DNA of 64,000 nucleotides. Origin: Cyclobacterium amurskyense. GTDB taxonomy: Bacteria > Bacteroidota > Bacteroidia > Cytophagales > Cyclobacteriaceae. The stretch covers positions 2,329,001 to 2,393,000 of the forward strand of contig NZ_CP012040.1 in NCBI RefSeq assembly GCF_001050135.1, read 5' to 3'. Below are positions 41,081 to 50,059 of this stretch, piece after piece. Within the stretch, counting starts at the first letter, position 1. The number at the start of each line of letters is the position of its first letter. Below the pieces are notes generated by a model. The model was given only the letters and a program-made list of their open reading frames with translations, searched no databases and was not told the DNA's origin. The translations under genes and the position numbers were made by a program.

Positions 41081-41974
41081 ATGCAACATATACTAATTAC
41101 CGGCGGATCAGGTCTTGTTGGTACTTCTGTTACAAAAAATCTTGAAGCAAAAGGAAAAAAGGTCGCCTGGTTAAGTAGGAATCCAAAGAAATATTCACAA
41201 AAGTCTTTCTATTGGGACCCCAAAAAAGGGAAGATAGATGAAGAGGCCATAGAGTGGGCAGATGCAATTATCCATCTGGCAGGAGCAGGAGTAGCAGAGA
41301 AAAGATGGACAGAAGATCGGAAAAAGGTGATTTTGGATAGTCGCTTAAATAGTAGCGAGCTCCTCTTCAATACCATAAAAAAAGCCAAGGAAAAACCTCA
41401 GGCCATTGTTTGTTCAAGTGCCATAGGCTTTTATGGTTTTGACACAGGGGATAGGTTAATTTTTGAAGGTGACCCTCCTGGGAACGATTTTTTAGCGGAT
41501 GTGGTACGGAAATGGGAAGCAGCAACCGATAAATTTCAGGAATTAAATATCCGTACAGTTACCTTTAGAATTGGAATAGTTTTGGCCAAGGAAGGAGGAG
41601 CGCTTAAGGAAATGTTGAAACCGCCGGTAGCAGCACCTTTAGGATCAGGAGAGCAATATTTGAGCTGGATTTTTATAGATGACTTGGCAAGAATGATAGA
41701 ATATGCCCTTGAGAACCATGGTTTATCAGGAATATACAATGCGGTAGGCCCTGTTCCCGTAAGCAATAGAGTTCTTACTCAAAGGGCTGCTGAATACAAA
41801 GGCAAACCTTTTGTTAATATTGGAGTGCCTTCTTTTGCCTTGAAACTTGGGCTTGGAGAAATGGCTAATATGGTTTTGGGTGGAAACAGGGTAAGTAATG
41901 AGAAAATTGAAGGTACAGGGTTTAAATTCGAATATGGAGATCTAAACCTGGCTTTGGGAGAAATTTTCTCCTAA
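41081..41974 (+). CDS. TIGR01777-family NAD-dependent epimerase-like protein
   Basis: A 297-residue SDR-fold protein: NAD-binding ITGGSGLVGTSV at the start, the SSAIGFYG and GSGEQYLSWIFIDDL motifs that define the YfcH/TIGR01777 group, and a C-terminal domain about 50 residues long. The activity of this group is unknown. The start is the ATG at 41081; the GTG at 41033 adds a tail not seen in the family. It precedes the M14 peptidase gene by 99 bp. Confidence 0.92.
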   Translation: MQHILITGGSGLVGTSVTKNLEAKGKKVAWLSRNPKKYSQKSFYWDPKKGKIDEEAIEWADAIIHLAGAGVAEKRWTEDRKKVILDSRLNSSELLFNTIKKAKEKPQAIVCSSAIGFYGFDTGDRLIFEGDPPGNDFLADVVRKWEAATDKFQELNIRTVTFRIGIVLAKEGGALKEMLKPPVAAPLGSGEQYLSWIFIDDLARMIEYALENHGLSGIYNAVGPVPVSNRVLTQRAAEYKGKPFVNIGVPSFALKLGLGEMANMVLGGNRVSNEKIEGTGFKFEYGDLNLALGEIFS

Positions 41975-42073
41975 GTTTTGATAATTGATAGTTCTATATG
42001 TTAAAAAACATCATAATTTTATTCTCTGAATTCACACCTCAGTAATTACGCGTATTTAACCCCCTCCATAAAA

Positions 42074-44629
42074 ATGAAAAAAGTCCTATTGAGCAATTTA
42101 TTACTGTTTGCTTATTTTGCGGTTAGTGCTCAGGATCTTAATCTGGATTATTACCTGCCTGACGAATATACTTATGACCAATCTATAGCTACCCCATCTT
42201 CTGTACTGGGTTTTGAGGTAGGAGAGTGGCATGCGAATCACACTCAGGTGGTTCAATATTATAAAACTATAGCGGAACAATCCTCAAGGGCAACTTTGAT
42301 TAATTACGGAAGTACTTATGAAAAGCGTCCTTTGTTAATGTTGGTTGTTTCCTCTCCTAAAAACATCAAGCAATTAGACAAGCTTAAAGAACAAAGGGGA
42401 GGACTAAGGTTTCCTGATTTTAAATCGGATCTCGAAGGGATGCCAGTGGTAATGTACATGGGCCATTCGGTTCATGGCAACGAGCCATCTGGTGTCAATG
42501 CTTCACTCCTTTCGGCTTACCATTTTACTGCTGCTAAAGAAATAGAAGAAGATCTGGACAATATCATATTGTTAATTGATCCTGCGATTAACCCTGATGG
42601 GATTAATCGTTTCGCTTCTTGGGTCAATAGTCACAAAAGCTACTACCCCAATGGAGATCGTAACAACAGAGAATTGAACGAGTCTTGGCCTAGAGGAAGA
42701 ACCAATCATTATTGGTTTGACCTAAATAGGGATTGGATACCTGTGCAACATCCTGAGTCTAAAGGGAGAATTGCCCAATTGCAGGAATGGTTGCCAAATA
42801 TCGTATTGGATTTTCATGAAATGGGTTCAGACAATACTTACTTTTTCCAGCCGGGAATACCAAGTCGAAACAACCCACTTACTCCAGCCAAAAACTTTGA
42901 ATTAACTGGGAAAATAGCTGAGTACCATGCAAAATACCTGGATAAAATAGGCTCACTTTATTATAGCAAAGAGAGTTTTGATGATTATTACTTTGGTAAG
43001 GGTTCTACCTATCCGGATATTCAAGGCGCTGTAGGAATTCTATTCGAGCAAGCCTCTTCGAGAGGGCATCTTCAGGAGAATGCATTTGGAGAAATAACCT
43101 TTCCTTTTACCATCAGAAATCAGTTTACTACAGCTCTTTCCTCTTTCGATGCAGCTACTGATATGCGTGTTGAGTTAAATACGTACATGTCTGACTTTTA
43201 CAAAGAAGCTAAGGCAGAATACACAGAAGACGATAATAAGGCTTTTATATTTGGAGCTTTAGAGGATTATGGCAGAACTTTTCATTTTGCAGACATCTTG
43301 CTTCAACATGACATTCAACTTTACAGCCTTGAGGAAGACGTAACCTTGAACGGGGTGCCTTTCAAATCTGGAAAGTCTTTTATTGTACCCTTGGATCAGG
43401 CCCAATACCGTCTTATCAATTCCTTGTTTGAGACAAGAACCACTTTCCAGGACAGTTTATTTTATGATGTTTCCACTTGGAACATGCCTATGGCATTCAA
43501 TTTGAATTTTATGTCATTGAGCAGCAAGATTTTAAACTTGGCTAAAGTAGTAAATGTCAGTAAGGGGCTCACCTTTAAGGAGGGTAAAATCCTTGGAGAT
43601 GCAGGAGCTTACAGTTATGCCTTCGAATGGGAGGAATATTATGCGCCTAAAGCTTTGTACAAGTTGATGGATCTTGGTTATCAGGTAAGGGTAAGTCACA
43701 AGGAGTTTCAGACCAAAGACAATAAAAAGTTTGGTAGAGGAACAATTTTAGTCGAAAAAGGTAATTCTGAAAAGAGTGAAGAAGCTTTTTACGAAGACCT
43801 TAAAACAGTAGCGACAGCTACTGGAGTGAATATTCACGCTTTGACTACAGGCTTGACTGCAGGAGTAAATCTTGGTTCACCAAGCATTTCAGTATTAAAA
43901 AAACCGTCTATTGCCCTTTTGGTGGATGATGGAGTAGGAAGTGCTGATGCAGGAGAGATCTGGCACCTTTTTGATCAACGTATGGAAATTCCTATAACCC
44001 TTATGCCTTCGCATAGGATGTCAAGCGCGGATCTTAACAGGTACAATGTTATTATTCTGCCAACGGGGAATTATTCTGTTTTGGGAGAAAAAGAAGCAGG
44101 GAAATTAAAATCCTGGGTTCAAAATGGAGGGACATTGATTAGCCGGGGTTCTGCTATGAATTGGCTTGCTGATAATGACATAGCTGTGTTTAATTTTCAA
44201 AGTCCAGAATATAATGAGGGTACTGGCCAAAAGAAGTATGCCGACTTGCAAAACGACAAAGGTGCCAAAGTAACAGGAGGGGCTATTTTTAAAGCCAAAT
44301 TAGACATTACCCATCCGATTGGATATGGATATAATTCAACTGATATACATGTTTTCAAACAAGGAAATCAGTTTCTTGAGCCTTCAGGAAATCCTTATGC
44401 CAATCCGCTGGTCTATACAGATAATCCTCTTGCGAGTGGTTATGTACATGCAAGCAATCTAGAAATGATAAAAAATAAAGGTGTAATTCAGGTGTCGGGT
44501 AAGGGCAGAGGAAGAACCATTGGTTTTGTCGACAACCCCAACTTCAGGGCTTTTTGGTTTGGTACGAATAAGTTGTTTTTAAACGCTGTATTCTTTGGTC
44601 AAACTATAAACAGCGCATCGACCAGATAA
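42074..44629 (+). CDS. Exported M14-family zinc carboxypeptidase with amidotransferase-like domain
   Basis: An 851-residue protein with a signal peptide (MKKVLLSNLLLFAYFAVSAQ). The M14 domain (about 45-370) has zinc ligands in GHSVHGNEPSG (His, Glu) and VLDFHEMG (His), and the arginine-rich NRNRELNE-type region. The C-terminal third (about 610-800) looks like a class I glutamine amidotransferase-like domain (ALLVDDGVGS, VIILPTGNYS). Such large peptidases are common in marine Bacteroidota and degrade exogenous peptides. The frame is intact. Confidence 0.93.
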   Translation: MKKVLLSNLLLFAYFAVSAQDLNLDYYLPDEYTYDQSIATPSSVLGFEVGEWHANHTQVVQYYKTIAEQSSRATLINYGSTYEKRPLLMLVVSSPKNIKQLDKLKEQRGGLRFPDFKSDLEGMPVVMYMGHSVHGNEPSGVNASLLSAYHFTAAKEIEEDLDNIILLIDPAINPDGINRFASWVNSHKSYYPNGDRNNRELNESWPRGRTNHYWFDLNRDWIPVQHPESKGRIAQLQEWLPNIVLDFHEMGSDNTYFFQPGIPSRNNPLTPAKNFELTGKIAEYHAKYLDKIGSLYYSKESFDDYYFGKGSTYPDIQGAVGILFEQASSRGHLQENAFGEITFPFTIRNQFTTALSSFDAATDMRVELNTYMSDFYKEAKAEYTEDDNKAFIFGALEDYGRTFHFADILLQHDIQLYSLEEDVTLNGVPFKSGKSFIVPLDQAQYRLINSLFETRTTFQDSLFYDVSTWNMPMAFNLNFMSLSSKILNLAKVVNVSKGLTFKEGKILGDAGAYSYAFEWEEYYAPKALYKLMDLGYQVRVSHKEFQTKDNKKFGRGTILVEKGNSEKSEEAFYEDLKTVATATGVNIHALTTGLTAGVNLGSPSISVLKKPSIALLVDDGVGSADAGEIWHLFDQRMEIPITLMPSHRMSSADLNRYNVIILPTGNYSVLGEKEAGKLKSWVQNGGTLISRGSAMNWLADNDIAVFNFQSPEYNEGTGQKKYADLQNDKGAKVTGGAIFKAKLDITHPIGYGYNSTDIHVFKQGNQFLEPSGNPYANPLVYTDNPLASGYVHASNLEMIKNKGVIQVSGKGRGRTIGFVDNPNFRAFWFGTNKLFLNAVFFGQTINSASTR

Positions 44630-44640
44630 AGTAATTTTCC

Positions 44641-44687
44641 ACTCAGAAAAATGCTTATTGTCGTTGTGCCAATGCATTTTTCTGAGT
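44641..44687. repeat. 14-bp perfect inverted repeat after the M14 gene
   Basis: ACTCAGAAAAATGC (44641-44654) and GCATTTTTCTGAGT (44674-44687) pair perfectly around a 19-nt loop, 11 bp after the stop codon. It lacks a T-tract, so it may be a factor-dependent terminator or mRNA-stabilising hairpin. Confidence 0.75.
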
Positions 44688-44774
44688 AGAAAATCGATAT
44701 AAAAAGCTGTAAATTGATAAAAGACCACATTTTTTCAATTACTTTTCTTTAATTTGCAGGCTGAAAGGTGAATC

Positions 44775-45281
44775 ATGAACAAAAAATTATTTCCATTAGA
44801 TAAAAATTATATCCTTCGACAGGCACAGGATGCCATCGAAAAGGAGATGATGGGCATGATGGTGGATGAATTGAAAAAAGCCTTTACATTACTTTTTAAC
44901 CCCCTTGAATTACAGGATGATACCTACCTGAAAATTCTTTCTGAAAAGGCTTTTCCAGAAGATCATTTATCCATTATTTACAAGCAACTGTCGGGTATCT
45001 TTAGATACAGATTTGGTACCAATCAATTGGAACTTAGGTTTGATGGGAAAAGTCACTTTGAGAAATACCAGGATGATTGGAAAGAGACACTTCAAAAATG
45101 GGTTCAAATTTTAGGTCAAAATCCAGCCTATGTAAAGAACCTATTGAGAATGACATTACTGTATGATACTCCTTCCCGGGCATTGTTTGCAGAAAATAGA
45201 TGTAAATCTATTTTGAATGAGCATTTTGGGATTTTAATTGTGAAAAGAAAAGGAGATCTTTTAATGAAAACAGGTAGTTAA
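44775..45281 (+). CDS. Hypothetical helical protein, 168 residues
   Basis: Not recognised. The N-terminus KNYILRQAQDAIEKEMMGMMVDELKKAF is one amphipathic helix; the rest is mostly helical, with GKSHFEKYQDDWKETLQKWVQILG and NEHFGIL at the end. No signal peptide or membrane helix, no catalytic motif. It precedes the carotenoid cluster and lies on the same strand, but a 460-bp gap holding a minus-strand gene separates them. Confidence 0.65.
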   Translation: MNKKLFPLDKNYILRQAQDAIEKEMMGMMVDELKKAFTLLFNPLELQDDTYLKILSEKAFPEDHLSIIYKQLSGIFRYRFGTNQLELRFDGKSHFEKYQDDWKETLQKWVQILGQNPAYVKNLLRMTLLYDTPSRALFAENRCKSILNEHFGILIVKRKGDLLMKTGS

Positions 45282-45298
45282 TCCCTTGTTATGCTGAA

Positions 45299-45604
45299 TT
45301 AGTCAACTGATTCCAAAACGGACCGGAAGGAAACAAATTGGCTTCCAAACTTTTCTTTTATAATTTCACTTAGCAGAGGGGCATACTTTGCTTGGAAAAA
45401 CTCTAAATCCTCCATGCTTTCTGCTAAAAATTGAGCAGAAAAATTGACCCCACCACTACCATCATCGTGCAATAGACGGAAAAAACGTTTTTCGTAGAAC
45501 AATCCAGTTTGCATAATCCTGGACAAATATTCCTGCTTCATCCAATCGATAAATTCTTCCTCTCTATCATTATCAATATTAATTGTTATGTTGTAAAGTA
45601 CCAT
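45299..45604 (-). CDS. DUF4286 family protein
   Basis: A 101-residue ferredoxin-like protein recognised by the MVLYNITINID start, the WM-x-H-like region (DWMKQEYLSRIMQTG) and FSAQFLAESMEDLEFFQ. The function is unknown; the fold suggests an alpha-beta dimer like antibiotic monooxygenases. It is convergent with the preceding gene and ends 17 bp from it. Confidence 0.85.
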   Translation of the reverse strand: MVLYNITINIDNDREEEFIDWMKQEYLSRIMQTGLFYEKRFFRLLHDDGSGGVNFSAQFLAESMEDLEFFQAKYAPLLSEIIKEKFGSQFVSFRSVLESVD

Positions 45605-45738
45605 TCGATTACCAGTTATGACATGTTTAAGGCAATTTTATTAAATTCGTCTTGATTCTTTCGAACAAAAATGTAAAGAAACACTTATAGTATATTGAAA
45701 ACAAAATTATAGCTCAATATTTAATTTTCTGTTTTACT

Positions 45739-46401
45739 ATGCGTAATCATATGGAAAAATCAACTCTTTTTAAACTTGAAAAACCTCAGTTAGCCAAAGT
45801 ATTTATTACTGTTCTTCACCTTGTGGGTTTGATGGGCTTGTACTGGGAAAAAAGTCGACCATTGTTTCAATTGATTACCCCCTTTCATTTGTTGTTGGTG
45901 ACCAGTATACTTCTCTTTTTTCATAGTGATTTTAACAAAGCTTTTTATGGCTTTTCCCTATTTGCATTCTTAGTAGGGATGATTACTGAAATTATTGGTG
46001 TCAATACCGGTTTGCTATTTGGGGATTACAGTTATGGAGATGTTTTAGGTATAAAAATGTTTGGGGTCCCTTTGATGATAGGGGTAAATTGGTTTTTACT
46101 CGTTTATCTGACGGGAGGAATTTTTCAAAAAATGATTAAAAATGACCTTATTGCATCCGCTTTAGGGGCTTTCTTAATGGTTCTGTTGGATTTAAGTCTT
46201 GAAATAGTAGCTATTGCCCTGGATTTCTGGGAATGGCATCAAGAAAGTATACCTTTGTCAAATTATATTACCTGGTTTTTAGTCGCCTTTATAATTCAAA
46301 TTGTTTACAGAAAGTCATCTTTTGAGAAAGAGAATGCACTTATTCTTGTGCTCTTTTTCAATTTGTTGTTCTTTTTTTCAACACTAGCGTTGATTTTATA
46401 A
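45739..46401 (+). CDS. CruF-like carotenoid biosynthesis protein (DUF422)
   Basis: A 220-residue membrane protein with about seven helices and the family motif ITEIIGVNTGLLFGDYSYGD. CruF relatives hydrate the terminal double bond of carotenoids (1',2'-hydratase), and in Bacteroidota act on zeaxanthin-type or flexixanthin-type pigments. An in-frame ATG lies 12 bp further on. It is followed by the crtZ-like gene 51 bp downstream and the CarH-like regulator. Confidence 0.85.
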   Translation: MRNHMEKSTLFKLEKPQLAKVFITVLHLVGLMGLYWEKSRPLFQLITPFHLLLVTSILLFFHSDFNKAFYGFSLFAFLVGMITEIIGVNTGLLFGDYSYGDVLGIKMFGVPLMIGVNWFLLVYLTGGIFQKMIKNDLIASALGAFLMVLLDLSLEIVAIALDFWEWHQESIPLSNYITWFLVAFIIQIVYRKSSFEKENALILVLFFNLLFFFSTLALIL

Positions 46402-46452
46402 AAGACACAAAATCGCTTTAAACAAATTCGTCCAACTTGGGTTTTAATAACA

Positions 46453-46902
46453 ATGATTTACGCTTTGTTCTATATTTTTATTGGTTTTATTACCATGGAA
46501 TTCTCCGGCTGGTTTATTCATAAATACATTATGCATGGTGTTTTGTGGAATATTCACAAAACACATCATAGTCATTCTAAAGGGTTTTTTGAACTCAATG
46601 ACCTTTTCTCCCTTCTTTTTGCAAGTATTGCTATTGTTTTAATTTTTTTAGGAGTGAATACCCTGGATTATAGATTTTGGATAGGGCTGGGAATTACGAT
46701 TTACGGCTTAAGCTATTTTATTCTACACGATATATTGATTCATAGAAGGGTGAAACTTCTTACTAAACCAAAGACTGGCTACTTGCTGGGCATTTTTAAA
46801 GCGCATCAAGCGCATCATTCAAGCAAGAAAAGAGACGAGGCCGTTTCTTTCGGGTTATTCATTGTACCTAACAAGTACTTTAAAAAAAAGGTAAATGAGT
46901 AA
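46453..46902 (+). CDS. crtZ: Beta-carotene hydroxylase CrtZ-like
   Basis: A 149-residue membrane di-iron hydroxylase. The histidine clusters are HKYIMH, HKTHHSH, HDILIHRR and HQAHH, which together form the eight-or-more-histidine site of the CrtZ/fatty-acid-hydroxylase group. It adds 3-hydroxyl groups to beta rings, giving zeaxanthin. It overlaps the next gene by 8 bp, which suggests that regulator and pigment enzyme are made together. Confidence 0.92.
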   Translation: MIYALFYIFIGFITMEFSGWFIHKYIMHGVLWNIHKTHHSHSKGFFELNDLFSLLFASIAIVLIFLGVNTLDYRFWIGLGITIYGLSYFILHDILIHRRVKLLTKPKTGYLLGIFKAHQAHHSSKKRDEAVSFGLFIVPNKYFKKKVNE

Positions 46903-47785
46903 ATATTCCATAAAGGACCTGGAGCAGCTTTCTGGTATCAAGGCCCATACGGTCAGAATTTGGGAGCAACGATATAAATTGCTGAATCCAAAAAGAACGG
47001 AAACCAACATCAGGTATTATGATGACGATGACCTTAAATTAATTTTGAATGTTGCGCTGCTCAATGAGAATGGCCTCAAAATTAGTAAGATTGCGAAAAT
47101 GACCTTGGATGAAATGAAAGCAGAAGTGCTTCATCTCACTGACCGGTCTTTTGCTTATGACGATCAGATCCATTCCATGGTGATAGCCATGGTGGAGCTC
47201 AATGAAGAAAGGTTTGAAAAGATCATATCCACTAATATCCTCAAAATTGGCTTTGAGCAGACCATGCTCAATATAATTTATCCCTTTTTATCCAAAATTG
47301 GTATTCTCTGGCAAACCGGAAGTATTCATCCCGGACAAGAACATTTCATTTCTAATCTGGTTAGGCAAAAATTGATAGTGGCCATTGATGGACAGGTGTA
47401 TACCGGAGGGGGTAAAAAATTTCTATTATTTTTGCCCGAAGAGGAATTGCATGAGATTTCATTACTTTTCACTTCTTATTTATTAAAATTATACGGGCAT
47501 AAAGTGATTTATTTGGGACAGAATACGCCCAATGAGGACCTAAACAGTGTGTACAAAGCCCATAATCCTGACTTTTTGGTGACGGCCATTACTACCAATC
47601 CTTCTGGCGAAAATGTCGAACCTTACTTACAATCTTTAGGGAAAAGATTTCCCAAATCAAAGATTATCGCTTCGGGGTACCAAATTCTTGGACAGAAATA
47701 TAACCTGCCTTCAAATATTCAATTGATGGAATATTTAAAGGAGATAAAAGAATACATCCTTCTACTACCGTCGACCTCAACCTAA
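46895..47785 (+). CDS. MerR-type regulator with B12-binding domain, CarH/LitR-like
   Basis: A 296-residue regulator: N-terminal MerR winged helix (YSIKDLEQLSGIKAHTVRIWEQRY), a helical bundle domain, and a cobalamin-binding Rossmann domain. The CarH signature Wx9EH is present exactly: W139 with E149-H150. The lower-axial histidine is H186 in ELHEIS, where the motif DxHxxG has E and S at its ends. CarH uses adenosylcobalamin as a light sensor that releases DNA in light and lets carotenoid genes be expressed. Overlap with crtZ supports this role; the gene for the colour pathway core (crtB/crtI) is not in the window. Confidence 0.88.
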   Translation: MSKYSIKDLEQLSGIKAHTVRIWEQRYKLLNPKRTETNIRYYDDDDLKLILNVALLNENGLKISKIAKMTLDEMKAEVLHLTDRSFAYDDQIHSMVIAMVELNEERFEKIISTNILKIGFEQTMLNIIYPFLSKIGILWQTGSIHPGQEHFISNLVRQKLIVAIDGQVYTGGGKKFLLFLPEEELHEISLLFTSYLLKLYGHKVIYLGQNTPNEDLNSVYKAHNPDFLVTAITTNPSGENVEPYLQSLGKRFPKSKIIASGYQILGQKYNLPSNIQLMEYLKEIKEYILLLPSTST

Positions 47786-47807
47786 TCGCTATTGAGGTCT
47801 TTTTTTT
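47773..47807 (+). terminator. Terminator of the carotenoid operon
   Basis: GACCTCAA (47773-47780) pairs with TTGAGGTC (47792-47799), followed by eight Ts. The stem overlaps the last codons and stop of the regulator gene. Confidence 0.9.
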
Positions 47808-47893
47808 CATAATACAACCGTTTGATTTTGAACCTAGTATTTCTATTGGTTTTACAATTTTGTAAATATTGGTTAAAAATTTAACATGTTTGA

Positions 47894-47923
47894 TTGATAA
47901 AGATGTCTTTTTTTATACTTTTG
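47894..47923 (+). promoter_or_regulatory. Promoter of the exported-enzyme operon
   Basis: TTG (47894-47896), 19-bp spacer and TACTTTTG (47916-47923) match the Bacteroidota consensus in full. The first start codon is at 48264, so the leader is about 340 nt long. Confidence 0.65.
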
Positions 47924-48263
47924 CCAATAAATTCAACCTTAATTAATCATTTCTAGCCTTTGACTTTCATTAGAGCCAGATTAAACAAGAAGACATACGA
48001 GCACATGAAACCACAAATAAAGTACTACAGGTTAAAATTGAATCACCTCGATACCTGTGAAAATGGTCTTAAAAGTTAAAAAATTAACAGCGCATTTCTA
48101 GCCGTTAACCATTTCCATGCTACTTTCTCCACTTAAGTAATTTTTTTTTATTATTACGATTGTATTCTAAGGAAATTTTACGATTTCAAGTTAACTTACC
48201 TATCTAATTTATAATAGCATCACCCACATTTAATTAAAATGATTAATCGATAATAGTTTATAT
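47924..48263 (+). other. Long untranslated leader with a possible 24-codon ORF
   Basis: Between promoter and the PQQ-type dehydrogenase gene lie 340 bp without a protein-like frame except ATG 48005 to TAA 48077-48079 (MKPQIKYYRLKLNHLD..., 24 residues). The block CATTTCTAGCC occurs twice, near 47949 and 48094. No riboswitch family is recognisable by eye. Confidence 0.35.
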
Positions 48264-50024
48264 ATGATGAAAAATATTTCTTTTAGCGCAATAAATCGCT
48301 TCGCGTATTTCTCGTTGATGTTTGGGCTTGTCTTGCTGGTTGCTTGTCAACCCGAGGTGAAGTTGCCAAAAGGCGATTCTGATAATGGTGGTTTAACGCT
48401 ACCTGGAGGATTTGAGGCTGTTGTAGTGGCCGATAGTATTGGTAGAGCCAGACATCTTACTGTAAGAGAGAATGGCGATATCTATGTTAAGCTTAGAGTT
48501 GCCAATGACGAGGGACAAGGCATAGTAGCTTTGAGAGACACCGATGACGATGGTAAAGCCGACATTGTCAATGTATTCGGTGATTACCCGGAAATTGGAA
48601 GTTATGGTACAGGTATGGAGATCTATAATGGGTACCTGTACTTCAGTACAGCCGGAGATGTTTTCCGAATTAGAATAGATCCGGAAAAATTAGTACCTGA
48701 AGGTGAGGCTGAATTAATCATGAGAGATGATTACAAAAATGCAGAACATGGTTATGAGCACATTGCCAAACCACTTGCATTTGACAATGAAGGCAATATG
48801 TATGTTCCCTTTGGTTCTCCAGGAGATGTTTGCCAGGAATTTAACAGACGTCCAGGGATGGCAGGCATGTTTCCTTGTCCTCAACTTGAGTGGCACGGTG
48901 GTATTTGGAGATTTGATGCAAATAAGCTGAATCAAACTCAAAAAGATGGTTACCGATATGCTACTGGAATAAGAAGTGTGGTGGCTATGGATTGGAATGA
49001 CAAAGAAAACAGCCTGTATGTAGTTCAACACGGACGTGATAATTTGTACCGAACTTGGCCGGATCTTTATTCAAGATGGGAGTCTGCGGTATTTCCTTCA
49101 GAAGAGTTTTTCAAAGTAGAGGATGGTACCAACGGTGGTTGGCCTTATTATTACTATGACCAAATCCGTGGTAAAAAACTATTGAATCCAGAATATGGAG
49201 GAGATAAAGAGTTAGCCACAGGGGCTGATACGGTGTCAATGCCTATCATGGGATTCCCAGGCCATTATGCACCTAATGACCTCTTTTTCTATACAGGAGA
49301 TCAATTTCCAGAACGGTATAAAGATGGAGCATTTGTTGCTTTCCATGGTAGTACCATTAGAGGTCCTTACCCACAAGCCGGTTATTTTGTTGGTTTCGTT
49401 CCTTTTGAAGGTGGTAAACCTTCTGGTCCATGGGAAGTATTTGCTGATGGTTTTGCACAATTAGATACAATTGTCAATACCGGAGATGCAGCCGCTCGTC
49501 CTATGGGACTTTCTATGGGACCTGATGGATCGCTTTATGTGACCGAAAGTGTAAAAGGGAAAATTTGGAGAATTATGTATCCAGGAGATAAGGAAGATTT
49601 TTCTGATGGGGATTTAGAAGAGCTTGCTAAAAGAAAAGAATCAAGAACAAATATTAGGAAGCCGGATGAAGAAAAGGACAATTTAGAAAAAGGATTGTTA
49701 GAAGTAGGCGCTCAAACTTATAATGTATACTGTGCTACATGTCATCAGGCTAATGGACTTGGAGATGGTACCAGATTTCCTACCCTGTCCGGTACTAAAT
49801 GGGTAAGAGGAAATAAAAAAGAACTGATCAATGTTTTGCTTCAAGGTCTAGAAGGACAAATCGAAGTAGATGGAGTTCAGTATAATGGCATTATGCCAGC
49901 ACATTCCTTCTTAAGTGATGCGGAAATAGCAGGTGTACTTACTTACATAAGAAAAAGCTTTGGTAATAACTCTTCCAGTATTTCAGCAGTGGAAGTAAGT
50001 AATGCCCGAAAAGAAATTAAATAA
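48264..50024 (+). CDS. PQQ-type sugar dehydrogenase-like lipoprotein fused to cytochrome c
   Basis: A 586-residue protein. A lipobox (LLVAC28) gives a membrane-anchored, periplasmic protein. Residues about 45-440 form a six-bladed beta-propeller of the soluble glucose/sorbosone dehydrogenase kind (NPEYGG, DGSLYVTES, QHGRDNLYRTWP). The C-terminal domain is a monohaem cytochrome c: C490-A-T-C493-H494, axial Met at about 544 in GIMPAH. Expected role: oxidise a sugar or alcohol with PQQ and pass electrons to the respiratory chain. First gene of the six-gene operon. Confidence 0.9.
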   Translation: MMKNISFSAINRFAYFSLMFGLVLLVACQPEVKLPKGDSDNGGLTLPGGFEAVVVADSIGRARHLTVRENGDIYVKLRVANDEGQGIVALRDTDDDGKADIVNVFGDYPEIGSYGTGMEIYNGYLYFSTAGDVFRIRIDPEKLVPEGEAELIMRDDYKNAEHGYEHIAKPLAFDNEGNMYVPFGSPGDVCQEFNRRPGMAGMFPCPQLEWHGGIWRFDANKLNQTQKDGYRYATGIRSVVAMDWNDKENSLYVVQHGRDNLYRTWPDLYSRWESAVFPSEEFFKVEDGTNGGWPYYYYDQIRGKKLLNPEYGGDKELATGADTVSMPIMGFPGHYAPNDLFFYTGDQFPERYKDGAFVAFHGSTIRGPYPQAGYFVGFVPFEGGKPSGPWEVFADGFAQLDTIVNTGDAAARPMGLSMGPDGSLYVTESVKGKIWRIMYPGDKEDFSDGDLEELAKRKESRTNIRKPDEEKDNLEKGLLEVGAQTYNVYCATCHQANGLGDGTRFPTLSGTKWVRGNKKELINVLLQGLEGQIEVDGVQYNGIMPAHSFLSDAEIAGVLTYIRKSFGNNSSSISAVEVSNARKEIK

Positions 50025-50059
50025 TCAATTATGCGCCTCTATCACGAAATAGCTAAAAT

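Noticed and set aside
47924..48263. A riboswitch in the long leader
   Set aside because: I could not match it to any known aptamer by conserved bases, so I call it only a long leader.
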